Shown: positions 9,481-18,378 of the stretch, piece by piece
Layout: the number at the start of each line of letters is the position of its first letter
Numbering within the stretch: position 1 is the first letter of the stretch
From: JAAYUD01 sp963676865
Lineage (GTDB): Bacteria > Bacteroidota > Bacteroidia > Bacteroidales > Bacteroidaceae
DNA: 64,000 bases
Direction of reading: 5' to 3'
Assembly (NCBI GenBank): GCA_963676865.2
Contig: CAXXSS010000001.1
Location: 372,001 to 436,000, forward strand
Program-made: the position numbers and the translations under genes
The notes under the pieces: generated by a model
The model's database searches: none
What the model was told of the DNA's origin: nothing
The model's input: the letters and a program-made list of their open reading frames with translations, nothing else

Positions 9481-9725
9481 AATAGAGAACCGATGTATAT
9501 TTTAAACACAATCAGGTAAATTTGTTAAATAAAAACACAAACGCGCACTTATGTGAGTGAAATATTTGGATTTCAAAATACATTAATAAAGGAGCATTTG
9601 AGCCAAAATTTCCTAATACGGTTTCTTTTCTTGAACTAGCGACTAGATATTCCGTTAGATCTCCGTTCACCATTTCCGGTGATACCCGTTCACTTGGTTG
9701 GTAATCTTCAGTAACGGCGGCAAAA

Positions 9726-10448
9726 TTAATATTTCTTTCTTAAACTCTCACCTTTGAGGTCATATTTTATGGCCTTATGCACTAATCTGTCCAAACAGGC
9801 TTCTGCAATAAGTTCACTTTGGAAGACATTATACCAATCAGATATGGGCAACTGACTTGCCAGAATCAGCGCATTGCGATTGTAACGGTCATCGATGATC
9901 TGCTCGAAGTCATGCTGTATTTGTCCATCGAGCTTTATCATCCCAAAATCGTCTATTATCAATAGTTCGTGAGCGTTAAGCTTCCTGAAGAAGTTGGTTT
10001 CACGTCCTTCAAGATGTACCAGTCTGAGATTCTCTATCAACATGTTCATAGTAAAATACAAGACTTTTATTCCATTACGGCAAGCTCTGTCACCAAGAGC
10101 GCAGGCAAAGTAGGATTTACCGGTCCCGGCCGGGCCGGTAATGATTAGAGTCATGCCATTGGAGATGTAGCTGCCTGCAGCTAGGTCAGCAACAGAAGCA
10201 GCTGAGATACCCCGTGTGGTATCTGTCTCAAGTTCTTCAACGGATGCTTTGAGGCGGAAGTTTGCGTTTTTTATCAAACGCTGGATACGGTTGTTCTGAC
10301 GTGTGTCACGCTCGTTTTGCATCATCAGATGCATACCATCGCGAAGTGTGATCTTGTCAAGCCGGTGTGTCTCTTCCAGGGACGCCCAACAACAGGCCAT
10401 TCCCGGGAGCTTGAGCTCATGCAGAGCTCTTTCAATTTCATTTGTCAT
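9726..10448 (-). CDS. istB: IS21-family transposition helper ATPase IstB
   Basis: An AAA+ ATPase of 240 aa that assists the IS21 transposase. The P-loop is ITGPAGTGKSYFA and Walker B is LLIIDDFGM; the arginine-rich C-terminal region RLVHKAIKYDLKGESLRKKY is typical of IstB. It lies 39 bp after the istA frame. The gene is intact even though its partner is frameshifted. Confidence 0.95.
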   Translation of the reverse strand: MTNEIERALHELKLPGMACCWASLEETHRLDKITLRDGMHLMMQNERDTRQNNRIQRLIKNANFRLKASVEELETDTTRGISAASVADLAAGSYISNGMTLIITGPAGTGKSYFACALGDRACRNGIKVLYFTMNMLIENLRLVHLEGRETNFFRKLNAHELLIIDDFGMIKLDGQIQHDFEQIIDDRYNRNALILASQLPISDWYNVFQSELIAEACLDRLVHKAIKYDLKGESLRKKY

Positions 10449-10487
10449 TGTGTGAACGGATTATTATGTGATACAAATTGGATTATT

Positions 10488-12070
10488 TTATTGGAAGTAA
10501 TTTCTACCACGCATATTTTCATGGTTGGTAGATACAGGGGCATCAAAGAGGGCCGGTTCGTCATCGGCCGCCTTGAGACTGTTATGCTTGAGGATGGATT
10601 CAAACTTTCTATATGTATATACTCCATATTCAAGACATTGCCTGCAGGATAGGTTGAAGACCTTCAGCTCGTACTTCCGTCTCAGACTAAGGATGGAGTC
10701 GCAGAGCTTGTAATAGACCTCTTCCGGTTGGTTTGTACGCAGAGGGTTAAATATCTGACTGACATATTCATGGCAATCCGGTGATATATACTTGGCTCTC
10801 TCTGCATAATAGGCGGCGGACCTTTCCATAATGGCTTTGCAATTGGATGCAAGGTGATCGCCCACAGATGTGTACCCATAGTCATAACTCCGTAAATGAG
10901 AGGCTACCTGCACGTTATCTACATATATATTTACCCACGAACGCGTAAAGATTACTCTGGCTTGTTTGCCCACATAGATATAAGGTACCGAGTAAAAGTG
11001 AGTAATCTTGTCTTCACGCAGCTCCACATGACAGTTGGGTTGCACTTTCAGGTCGGCATAGAATCGCATCTGGTACGGTTGCTCGGGCAATGCTTTGAGC
11101 CTGTCCTTCTCCATCGCATGAAATCGTTCTTCACGGCTGTAGGGACGTTTCTGCATGCGTGTCTGATTGTGCCGGGTCATAAGTTCCCATACAGCCCGGT
11201 TGAGTTCGATGATTGAGTAGAAGGGCGGTTACGCAGCTTTGCATAAATCCGGTTGTAGGCGATCCTCACTCCATCTTCGACGAGAGCCTTCTGTGTAGGT
11301 GATACGGGATCACAAGGCAGCACCACAAAGTGGTAATAGTTGCCCATATCTTCCAGTGCCTTGTTCAACTTCGGTTCATGCCTGTCATTACTGATTACGG
11401 CAGACTTCAGATTGTCCGGTGTAAGAATCGGCGGTACTCCTCCCAAATGTTCAAGGCACATGCGGATAGCATACAGAAAGTGTTCTGTCTTCTGTGATGG
11501 AACGCAGATCACATAGGTATAGTCGCTGTATGGAAGACAGGCTACAAAGACTTCAACCTTGACTATCTCACCTGTTTCTGTATCTACATAACTAAGTTTG
11601 TCGCCGGCAAAGTCCACCATCAGTTTCTCGCTCGGATGATAGGTGTTTGCAAGGACTGCGATGATATCTTTCTGCGCGACTAAATTCTGCTTGAGATGAT
11701 AATAGAACTGAGATTTTCCATAGCCATTCGGATGGGATGCCTTGTATTCATCATACAATACCTGACGGTTGACATGCAGACCGGGATTTGTCAGTTGTTC
11801 CTTGTAAGTGGGCAACAGACGTAAGAATTCCTCCATACGCTCATCCGTATAGGCCGGAGTTCCTCCATGGAACATCTTGTTGAGTATAGGATCATCTAAT
11901 TTCAGAAGATTGTCAATCTTCCATGCGTTAGCTTGGATGGTCTTCGTATAACCGTTGACAGTTTCTTTATCGATTGGTAACTTGCGGGCTATGCCACGAT
12001 TGGATTCTCCCAGCTGCTTTAGCTGTAGCACTTGTTTTATCTGACTCATATCTTTGATAGTTCCTGCCAT
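10488..12070 (-). pseudogene. istA: IS21-family transposase IstA, frameshifted
   Basis: Two overlapping frames make up one IstA. The upstream part (12070 to about 11225) has the N-terminal HTH and the rve catalytic core with LMVDFAGDKLSY, ILTPDNLKSAV and a late glutamate in QKALVEDGVRIAYNR. The downstream part (to 10488) holds the C-terminal domain. Around 11225-11230, where LRNRP should be followed by FYSIIELNRAVWEL, one base appears to be missing and the first frame stops at 11177. IS21 does not normally need frameshifting within istA, so this copy is probably inactive unless the base is a sequencing error. Confidence 0.88.
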
Positions 12071-12498
12071 TGATGTACTGGATTTTGTTGATTTCCCAGT
12101 ACAAATGTAACTGAAGACACAGACTCCTTGAACGGATATGGTCCGGAAAAAAAGAGCATTTGCGTTCTCCGGATATCTAGCAACAATGAACGGATATGAT
12201 CCGGAAAAATGTTCCTGCCGGCATTTATTCCTTCAAATTGAACGGGTATACTCCGGAAATAGTAACAATCCGAACCTGCTTTTGGAAGGTGAACGGATAT
12301 GCTCCGGAAAAATTGAGCAAAAACGGTCTTTTTATCCATATTTTCATCCTTTTTAGAGATGAACGGATATCAAAACTGGCTATTTGCCCAATTTGGTCGC
12401 CTTGATGCGACCCCAGAAAACTGAACGGGTATGGTCCGGAATATCTAAGCGACCCTTCGAAAATGTACGGGAATCAGTTTCGTTATGCTTATATTTAT

Positions 12499-12660
12499 TT
12501 AAGTTCGGGATAAGAATTCAGGTATATCGTTGCGAACGCGGCGGTCTATTTCAACAAAACCGTGTTGCCATTTGCGCGCTCTACATTCGTACTTTTCCAC
12601 CACAGTATTAAAGCCATAATGCTCTGCCAAAAATGCTTTTAAACGCTCTGTGAGACCCTT
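12499..12660 (-). pseudogene. Short coding-like remnant of unknown family
   Basis: An open stretch of 53 codons with natural-looking composition (for example LKAFLAEHYGFNTVVEKYE and KWQHGFVEIDRRVRNDIPEF) ends at TAA and has an in-frame stop just upstream. It has no start codon. It sits between the IS21 element and the second ISAs1 copy. I do not recognise the family; it may be the tail of a gene destroyed by the IS insertions. Confidence 0.3.
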
Positions 12661-12756
12661 TTATAAGGGTGAAGTCTGTGAGACATACTGATGAAAGTTG
12701 GTTCATATCAGAACGATTTTATGTTTTCTCCTGAGCAGAATGTCGTTCCACATATG

Positions 12757-14076
12757 CAGGGCTGACGCATTAAGAATTTAGATTTTGCATCCAACTAGAA
12801 TCCAATAGTTCTATCATGTAATTTTCATCCCATCCTGCAAGTTTTCTTTTCATTTTGAAGCTCCCCTTTCTTTGGCTGTTTTTTATTTGGGCGAGTGCGA
12901 TCTTGCTGATGAGGGAGAAATTCTGCGCCGCATTCTTTCTTTTTCTGGTATCGTCTTCGTTAAAGGTTACGTCCAACTGCCAATGCAGATTGTTCTCTAT
13001 GCTCCAATGCGTCCTTATAGCCTGCATGATTCTGTCCGAATCCAAAGGTAGGGATGTTATATAATAATGTTTTTCCTCTACCGTTTTCTTGCTTTTCAGC
13101 TGAGTCGTAATCTTTGTCTGACAAACGACGGAGCGGACACCTTCCCACCCTAAAATTTCACCTGTCATCCCATTGTTATATACTTGGCAATATCTCCTTT
13201 CCTTCCGTCCATGACCGCATTCCTCTGTGTATGAAGCCTGGTACCTGGTTGGTGGTATATGCCCGTGTCCATTGATCTTATTCCCATTAAAGTCGATACC
13301 TGTGAAGTAGCTTTTTATCTCATTATGCAATTTCTTCTGGTTGTCTTTCACACAGATGACAAAGTCCGCCTTGTTTTTTATGATTGTTTCAACTATTTCA
13401 TGCTGACAACCCATGGCGTCTATGGTCACTACACATCCCGACAAATCTAAAGCCTTTATCAGTTTCGGAATGGCTGTTATTTCATTGCTCTTCTTGCCCA
13501 CCTTCTCCTGCCCAAGTGTAACGCCATTGGATGCAGCCCATGCACTGACCATACGTAAAGGCTCAAAACTGCCGTCTTTCTTTTCCACTCTTGCACCACA
13601 TATTTCCTTCCCGTCTATTGCAACTATACCACTATATTTTCCACATATCTCATGAATCCACATCCTGAAACCACGTTCAAGTTCCTTTGGATCAAGAATG
13701 GAGAAAACTCGGTTAAAGGTATCATGGGAAGGAACACCTTTAAAGCCCTTTATACGGGAACGGAGAAAGGGCTCTTTCATTTTGCCGAATTCAGCTACTT
13801 CATACCAGCTTTCAGCACCGCAAACTACCGCGGCCATTGTAATATAAAAAATGCACCCCAAACTGTGCTCCTTTAAATGATCCCTTCTGGGGTCTTCTAC
13901 TTCTCTTAATATCGTTACTAAGTCCATATCGTTTATTTGTTTAATGTATAAAAGTTATACAACTATAGTAAATAATAATGACATAAATGAATATATAATA
14001 AACTATATATCAATGTATTGAGTTAATAATATATAACGGGAAATAAACGAACTGAATTCTTAATGCGTCAGCCCTG
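12757..14076 (-). mobile_element. ISAs1-family insertion sequence, copy 2 (complete, 1320 bp)
   Basis: A complete copy with perfect terminal repeats CAGGGCTGACGCATTAAGAA at 12757 and its complement ending at 14076. It is inverted relative to copy 1. It interrupts a palindromic repeat: the left flank ends CGTTCCACATATG and the right flank begins TATATGTGAG, continuing to the matching arm at about 14098-14115. The flanks share ATATG but I could not define a clean target duplication. Confidence 0.95.
12770..13927 (-). CDS. ISAs1-family DDE transposase (second copy)
   Basis: An intact 385-aa transposase, identical to the copy at 117-1274 except for T instead of K at residue 151 and three changes near the C-terminus (SSWMQNLNS versus SNWTQNSNS). 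The catalytic residues D105, D170 and the late E are retained. Confidence 0.95.
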   Translation of the reverse strand: MDLVTILREVEDPRRDHLKEHSLGCIFYITMAAVVCGAESWYEVAEFGKMKEPFLRSRIKGFKGVPSHDTFNRVFSILDPKELERGFRMWIHEICGKYSGIVAIDGKEICGARVEKKDGSFEPLRMVSAWAASNGVTLGQEKVGKKSNEITAIPKLIKALDLSGCVVTIDAMGCQHEIVETIIKNKADFVICVKDNQKKLHNEIKSYFTGIDFNGNKINGHGHIPPTRYQASYTEECGHGRKERRYCQVYNNGMTGEILGWEGVRSVVCQTKITTQLKSKKTVEEKHYYITSLPLDSDRIMQAIRTHWSIENNLHWQLDVTFNEDDTRKRKNAAQNFSLISKIALAQIKNSQRKGSFKMKRKLAGWDENYMIELLDSSWMQNLNS

Positions 14077-14690
14077 TATATGTGAGTTGATCGAATCACA
14101 TATGTGGAACGACAAAACCTGAATGAGTCAACAGAAATACCTTAAATGCGATAACTATGATTCAATAAGATGTATACAAAAGACCTTCTCACAAGGAAGA
14201 AGAACCGGATTTCTTCCATGCAGGGGCGATAAGCAAGAGAGTTTCTACACGGTGCACACGCCACAGATACCGAGTAATGACTTAATCGGTTGATATATGA
14301 AGGGACGTCCCGTATTTCATAACACGCTAACAATAAACAAGATAACACCTTTTCGAGGTCCGATAAACAAGTCACACCTGTATATATCACTCATAGTCAA
14401 CAAAATAAGGTGACGGGAACTACTGGAAAAATAAAACTACAGAACTACCATCACCTGAATAATTCATACTTGAGTTCGGCATAAGAAGAAAGGTAAAACA
14501 ACTATTCAAATAGAAAAGGTATTATGTCTGAGAGTGCAATAATGATGAATCTTGTTTTGTTCCATTTTAGTCATTGCTGCGATCTGCTTCTTTGAAAACA
14601 AGCCTAAAGCTCTTACCGGATATGAAGCCGTTAAGACAAATCAACTCGCCTTCTTTTGATTTCTTATCCCGAGCTGAGACATATTTAATA
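14077..14690. repeat. Dispersed non-coding repeat, copy A, plus intergenic sequence
   Basis: Right of the ISAs1 copy, about 14080-14420 is similar in inverted orientation to about 52160-52520; for example both contain a stretch reading GAACGACAAAACCTGAATG in one direction or the other. There is no credible gene; a minus-strand frame of 82 codons at 14142-14390 lies wholly in the repeat. Near 14658 a TTTCTTATCCCGAGC motif resembles motifs next to copy B and at 12503. I see no obvious terminator for the nan operon here. Confidence 0.6.
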
Positions 14691-15938
14691 TTATTCTCTA
14701 CTGAAACCGATTAGTTTGTCCTTTCGAGGACGTAAAAAATATAATTCGATAGTGAGAACTACGATTACAATGATGCTCATTAAAGCAAAATCAGTGCCTA
14801 AATGACCAGAGTCTGTTGATTTTCCTAACCACGTCGTGATAAATGCCCCAGAGAAAACGCCAACGGTATTCATAAGCCCATATGCCGTAGCTCTATATTT
14901 GCTTGAAACGAATTGACAAAGTATAGGCATATTATTAGCATCAAACATCCCAAATCCTACGCCATAGAATATGGCTCCAGAAATTGTCGTTATAAAATTA
15001 TTTCCAAGACCTAACAGAAATAAAGCAGGTATGGTTAAAGCTGTACCTATCGAACTAACATATATTCGTCCACGAATGTTTTTTTGTATCCACTTGTCTG
15101 AAAAAAAGCCTCCGATTAGAACACCTAAAAATGAAGATATTGCAATTGTAATCGTGGATATAGGACCTGCCTTTGTCATGTCTATGGAAAGATTACTTGA
15201 AAACAATGTGGGTAACCAATTTTTTGTAGCCCACCCTGGAATACTAGGTACAGCAAAGTATAATAGAATAATCCAAAATGTGAGACTGCCTAAAAGAAGT
15301 TTCATTCCATTTAAGGGCGATTTGGATTCTTTGTGTATTACGTTTTCAGTGTTGCTGTCTTTATCTTTTTTGTCATGCAAAAATAACATGAGAATTAAAC
15401 TATATGCTATTCCGATGAATCCGAAAGCATGAAAAGTAGTTTGCCATGAAAATATATTTGCTACAACAGCTCCGAATCCACCAATTGCTTGTCCTGCATA
15501 AAGCCCTGTCATGTGTAGACCGACTGCTAACGAGCGTGTTTTGTCAGTATGATAATCTGCTATTATAGACAGGCCTGCCGGAATATATAGCGCTTCGCTA
15601 ACCCCCATCACACCTCTTAGAATATATATTTCTGTATAGCTAGTGCAAAATCCCATTAATAACGTTACAAAAGACCAAACGAAAAGACTCCCGATTATGA
15701 GCCATTTACGACTGAAGCGATCACCGACAATTCCAGATATCGGACTCATTATTCCATATATCCATAGGAAGACAGCCATTAATCTTCCAAAATTGGCAGC
15801 AGATTCGAGTTCAGATATATCAATCATCATACTATCTCTCATAGTCGACAACATTTGACGATCCATATAATTCAAAAAAGCTACTCCCCACAACAGTGCA
15901 ACAACTATCCACGGATATATTTTACTATTACTTTTCAT
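14691..15938 (-). CDS. nanT: MFS transporter, probable sialic acid permease
   Basis: A major facilitator superfamily carrier of 415 aa with about 12 membrane helices. The loop between helices 2 and 3 carries a GDRFSRKW form of the MFS signature, and the N-terminus has the LNYMDRQMLS motif common in anion:cation symporters. It is the last gene of the sialic-acid operon, 11 bp after the esterase-sialidase. From this context it most likely carries N-acetylneuraminate across the inner membrane. Related MFS carriers also take hexuronates, so the substrate rests on the neighbours. Confidence 0.82.
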   Translation of the reverse strand: MKSNSKIYPWIVVALLWGVAFLNYMDRQMLSTMRDSMMIDISELESAANFGRLMAVFLWIYGIMSPISGIVGDRFSRKWLIIGSLFVWSFVTLLMGFCTSYTEIYILRGVMGVSEALYIPAGLSIIADYHTDKTRSLAVGLHMTGLYAGQAIGGFGAVVANIFSWQTTFHAFGFIGIAYSLILMLFLHDKKDKDSNTENVIHKESKSPLNGMKLLLGSLTFWIILLYFAVPSIPGWATKNWLPTLFSSNLSIDMTKAGPISTITIAISSFLGVLIGGFFSDKWIQKNIRGRIYVSSIGTALTIPALFLLGLGNNFITTISGAIFYGVGFGMFDANNMPILCQFVSSKYRATAYGLMNTVGVFSGAFITTWLGKSTDSGHLGTDFALMSIIVIVVLTIELYFLRPRKDKLIGFSRE

Positions 15939-15949
15939 TACTTTAATTA

Positions 15950-18172
15950 TTAATTAACATCAGAATAAAAATCTTTTATCGGTATTTGTTGAAAGACCAA
16001 TTGCGCCTGACTGCTTTCATACAAGATACCGATTAAGTCTTCATCAATCGAAGTCATACAAGAGTATCCTGCGCTTTTGTATTCATCAAGTAATATTTGA
16101 TTTGCTCCAGGCCAAGTGTTGCCATTATCAAAACTTATTTTAATTGTCATATTTCTTCTTATCGTTTTATCATTAGGATTACTGAATAAGAGTATGGATT
16201 TCCCTTTATAATTATGACGATGTAGATTACCCATACAAGTTGGTTCTATTAAGGATTTACGAGAAGTGACGTGTTCAGACCATGTACTTCCTAAGTTATT
16301 CGTAACACTAATACGTCGCCCATTTTGAACAGCGTTTTCCCGATTATGATTGTCACGCATGTTTAACATCAGTTCTCCATCCGGCAGTTCTGCCACCGAA
16401 CATTCGGTGGTCCCTGTTGCTGCTGGAGAACTTACTTTCCACGTACTTCCATCGTTATGACTCCACATAATATTAGAAAAAGGGGTGCCTTTTTCATCCC
16501 TTCCTTGTGTTGGAAAAACGAGAATTCCATTCGTCATAGTAATTCCATTTCCTGGAGCAGGCGCATATAGCCACCATTTTTCCGGCTTTATTTCCTTTGT
16601 TATATTAATAGGTTCACACCACGTTTTTCCATCATCACTACTCTTTGTTATAAGAAACTGACAAGTTCTTTTTTCATCTATTCCAGGTTGCGTAGACAGA
16701 CCTTTCCACTGATGTGACCATACTGTGCTTTTTTCGTTTAATCCTTCTACCCAGATTCCTGTTTTTGAATCTAATACCCCATGCATCCATAATCCAGCAA
16801 TATAAATAGTACCGGTTTTTGTATCAGAAAGAATGCAAGCATCGCTTATTCCATTATACTTTTCGGGAAGATTTCCCCATTTTCCTCTATCTAAGGCCAC
16901 TTGCATTGGTTCCCATGTCAAACCCTTGTCAAAACTTCGATTAAGACAGATATCAATATCACCTTGTAGATCTTTATTACTTGTCCGCCTGCCGTCATAT
17001 ATTGCGATGAGAGTACCTTTATTGGTTGTTATAAGACCTGGTATGCGAGAAGTATGAATATTATCTTGCATAAATTGTCGTACAGCAACCCCCACTCTTA
17101 ATTCTGGTACGGAATCTGATTCCGGCAAAACTAATTCACTTTTATTCGTTGACAAAGAAGTTACTGTCGCACCTATTTTGTCTGACAGACTAATTTTATC
17201 GTTTAACTTTATTGTAACCCAAAAAGTAATAGTGTCTTTATTAATAGGTATATGTATGTTGAAATAATTTTCTTCTGATGGGACTATCTTTTTACTAAGT
17301 GGCATATTTTCATTGGGCATTCCTTTTGTATCGGCTTGATAAAGGCAAAGTGATTGAATATCCTTTATATTAGTTCGTTTTGACAAAGCGACTATTAGTT
17401 TTTTGAGGACATCAGTTTTGCTATGATTCCTAATGACTGTGATTCTAATGACATAGTTTACTTCTTTGTGAGTGAGTACAGGAATAATAGGGTGCTCTAT
17501 TTGGACTATAGGAGAATCAAATAAATAGGGTGATAATATTTTCTTCCATTGCAAATATCCTTTTCCCAAAAGATGAAGTCCATCATTAGTATATTGTGAA
17601 TTAAGTTTACCTTCTTTATCTTTTAGTTTAGAAAAAACATCTATGTACATAATATTCTGTGATAGACACAATTGTTCTATTTTGACATTCGTATTTTGAA
17701 TTGCCCGATCATTAGTTATTTGATTGGAAAATGTTCTATACGTGCCATTAACAGGCATTATACTCTGTATGTATAAAGAAGTACAAGGAGATGTTTTCTT
17801 TACTTTTTCTATCACCTTTCTTATCCAATATATTACTGTATCAGGAGGGGTCGATCTTTGCAAATCATTGATACCAATCAAAAGAAATATTTTCTTAGGA
17901 TGTCCTTTAAGAATGGGGTTTAATCTATCAAAAACGCCTTTTGCACAATCGCCACTAATACCTCTATTTTTAATATTAGATTGTCCAAATAGCTCATGCC
18001 ACTCATTTCCATTAGTAATACTGTTACCTAAAAAAACTATATCATCCGGACATATAGGCAATATTTCGAACAAAGAGGCACGCTGATAATAAAATTTTGA
18101 ATATGTGTTTTGTTGCGAAAATCCATTTATCGCAATCAATACAAAAAGTAACAAATGAACAATTCGTCTCAT
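15950..18172 (-). CDS. Fused SGNH esterase and exo-alpha-sialidase
   Basis: A secreted two-enzyme protein of 740 aa. After a signal peptide (about 1-19) comes an SGNH/GDSL hydrolase domain (about 40-215) with nucleophile S51 in LGNSIT, GISGD, GINDLQ (N102) and the D197/H200 pair in NDGLHL. A linking beta domain (about 225-350) resembles the N-terminal domain of Bacteroides sialidases. The sialidase propeller (about 360-735) has R376 in SRIPGL, D405 in GDID, E590, R606 in MRD, Y704 in AGYSC, and Asp boxes near 413 (SFDKGLTW), 511 (SSDDGKTW), 571, 624 and 680. The likely role is removing O-acetyl groups from sialic acids and then cleaving terminal sialic acid from glycans. It follows susD after a 206-bp gap containing a hairpin. 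Confidence 0.88.
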   Translation of the reverse strand: MRRIVHLLLFVLIAINGFSQQNTYSKFYYQRASLFEILPICPDDIVFLGNSITNGNEWHELFGQSNIKNRGISGDCAKGVFDRLNPILKGHPKKIFLLIGINDLQRSTPPDTVIYWIRKVIEKVKKTSPCTSLYIQSIMPVNGTYRTFSNQITNDRAIQNTNVKIEQLCLSQNIMYIDVFSKLKDKEGKLNSQYTNDGLHLLGKGYLQWKKILSPYLFDSPIVQIEHPIIPVLTHKEVNYVIRITVIRNHSKTDVLKKLIVALSKRTNIKDIQSLCLYQADTKGMPNENMPLSKKIVPSEENYFNIHIPINKDTITFWVTIKLNDKISLSDKIGATVTSLSTNKSELVLPESDSVPELRVGVAVRQFMQDNIHTSRIPGLITTNKGTLIAIYDGRRTSNKDLQGDIDICLNRSFDKGLTWEPMQVALDRGKWGNLPEKYNGISDACILSDTKTGTIYIAGLWMHGVLDSKTGIWVEGLNEKSTVWSHQWKGLSTQPGIDEKRTCQFLITKSSDDGKTWCEPINITKEIKPEKWWLYAPAPGNGITMTNGILVFPTQGRDEKGTPFSNIMWSHNDGSTWKVSSPAATGTTECSVAELPDGELMLNMRDNHNRENAVQNGRRISVTNNLGSTWSEHVTSRKSLIEPTCMGNLHRHNYKGKSILLFSNPNDKTIRRNMTIKISFDNGNTWPGANQILLDEYKSAGYSCMTSIDEDLIGILYESSQAQLVFQQIPIKDFYSDVN

Positions 18173-18217
18173 TTTTATATCATTTATAATAATAGGTCCT
18201 TCTTCTAATTATCTTTT

Positions 18218-18261
18218 AAATAGACCATATCCGAATTTAAGTAATTCAGATATGGCTATTT
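18218..18261 (-). promoter_or_regulatory. Hairpin between susD and the sialidase gene
   Basis: Two arms of about 20 bp (18218-18237 and 18243-18261) pair with about two mismatches and a short loop. On the transcribed strand the hairpin is followed by an A-rich rather than a T-rich run, so it is not a classic terminator. It may protect the susCD message or reduce read-through into the sialidase gene. Confidence 0.5.
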
Positions 18262-18378
18262 AAGGTTCAAATACAAATTTACAACTTAAACTACTAATAT
18301 CTTAGTTTCTTGCAAAACATTCATGTAATTCAACGATCAAGGTGTTCACACAAAACAGTCTTAACCATCCCCTTACAT

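Larger units (their letters stand above)
9640..12455 (-). mobile_element. IS21-family insertion sequence (ends approximate)
   Basis: The istA/istB gene pair is bracketed by multiple copies of a terminal repeat of about 20 bp with core GAACGGATATGNTCCGGAAA. On the right they lie at 12130-12150, 12187-12208, 12240-12258, 12291-12311, 12361-12370 (partial) and 12423-12440. On the left two inverted copies lie at 9663-9679 and 9676-9693. Such multiple IstA-binding repeats are a hallmark of the IS21 family. I could not fix the exact ends or a target duplication. Confidence 0.85.

Noticed and set aside
12130..12440. CRISPR-like array of 20-bp repeats
   Set aside because: The spacing is uneven, inverted copies occur at 9663-9693, and the repeats flank istAB, so they are IS21 terminal repeats. 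No CRISPR array or cas gene was seen in the window.
1..14076. Composite transposon formed by the two ISAs1 copies
   Set aside because: The block between them contains resident-looking genes, other IS elements and a kinase gene cut by one copy; copy 2 has its own palindromic target on both sides, which fits independent insertion.
14142..14390. 82-codon minus-strand frame beside the second ISAs1 copy
   Set aside because: It lies wholly inside the dispersed repeat whose other copy at 52160-52520 does not keep the frame; no start context or family features.
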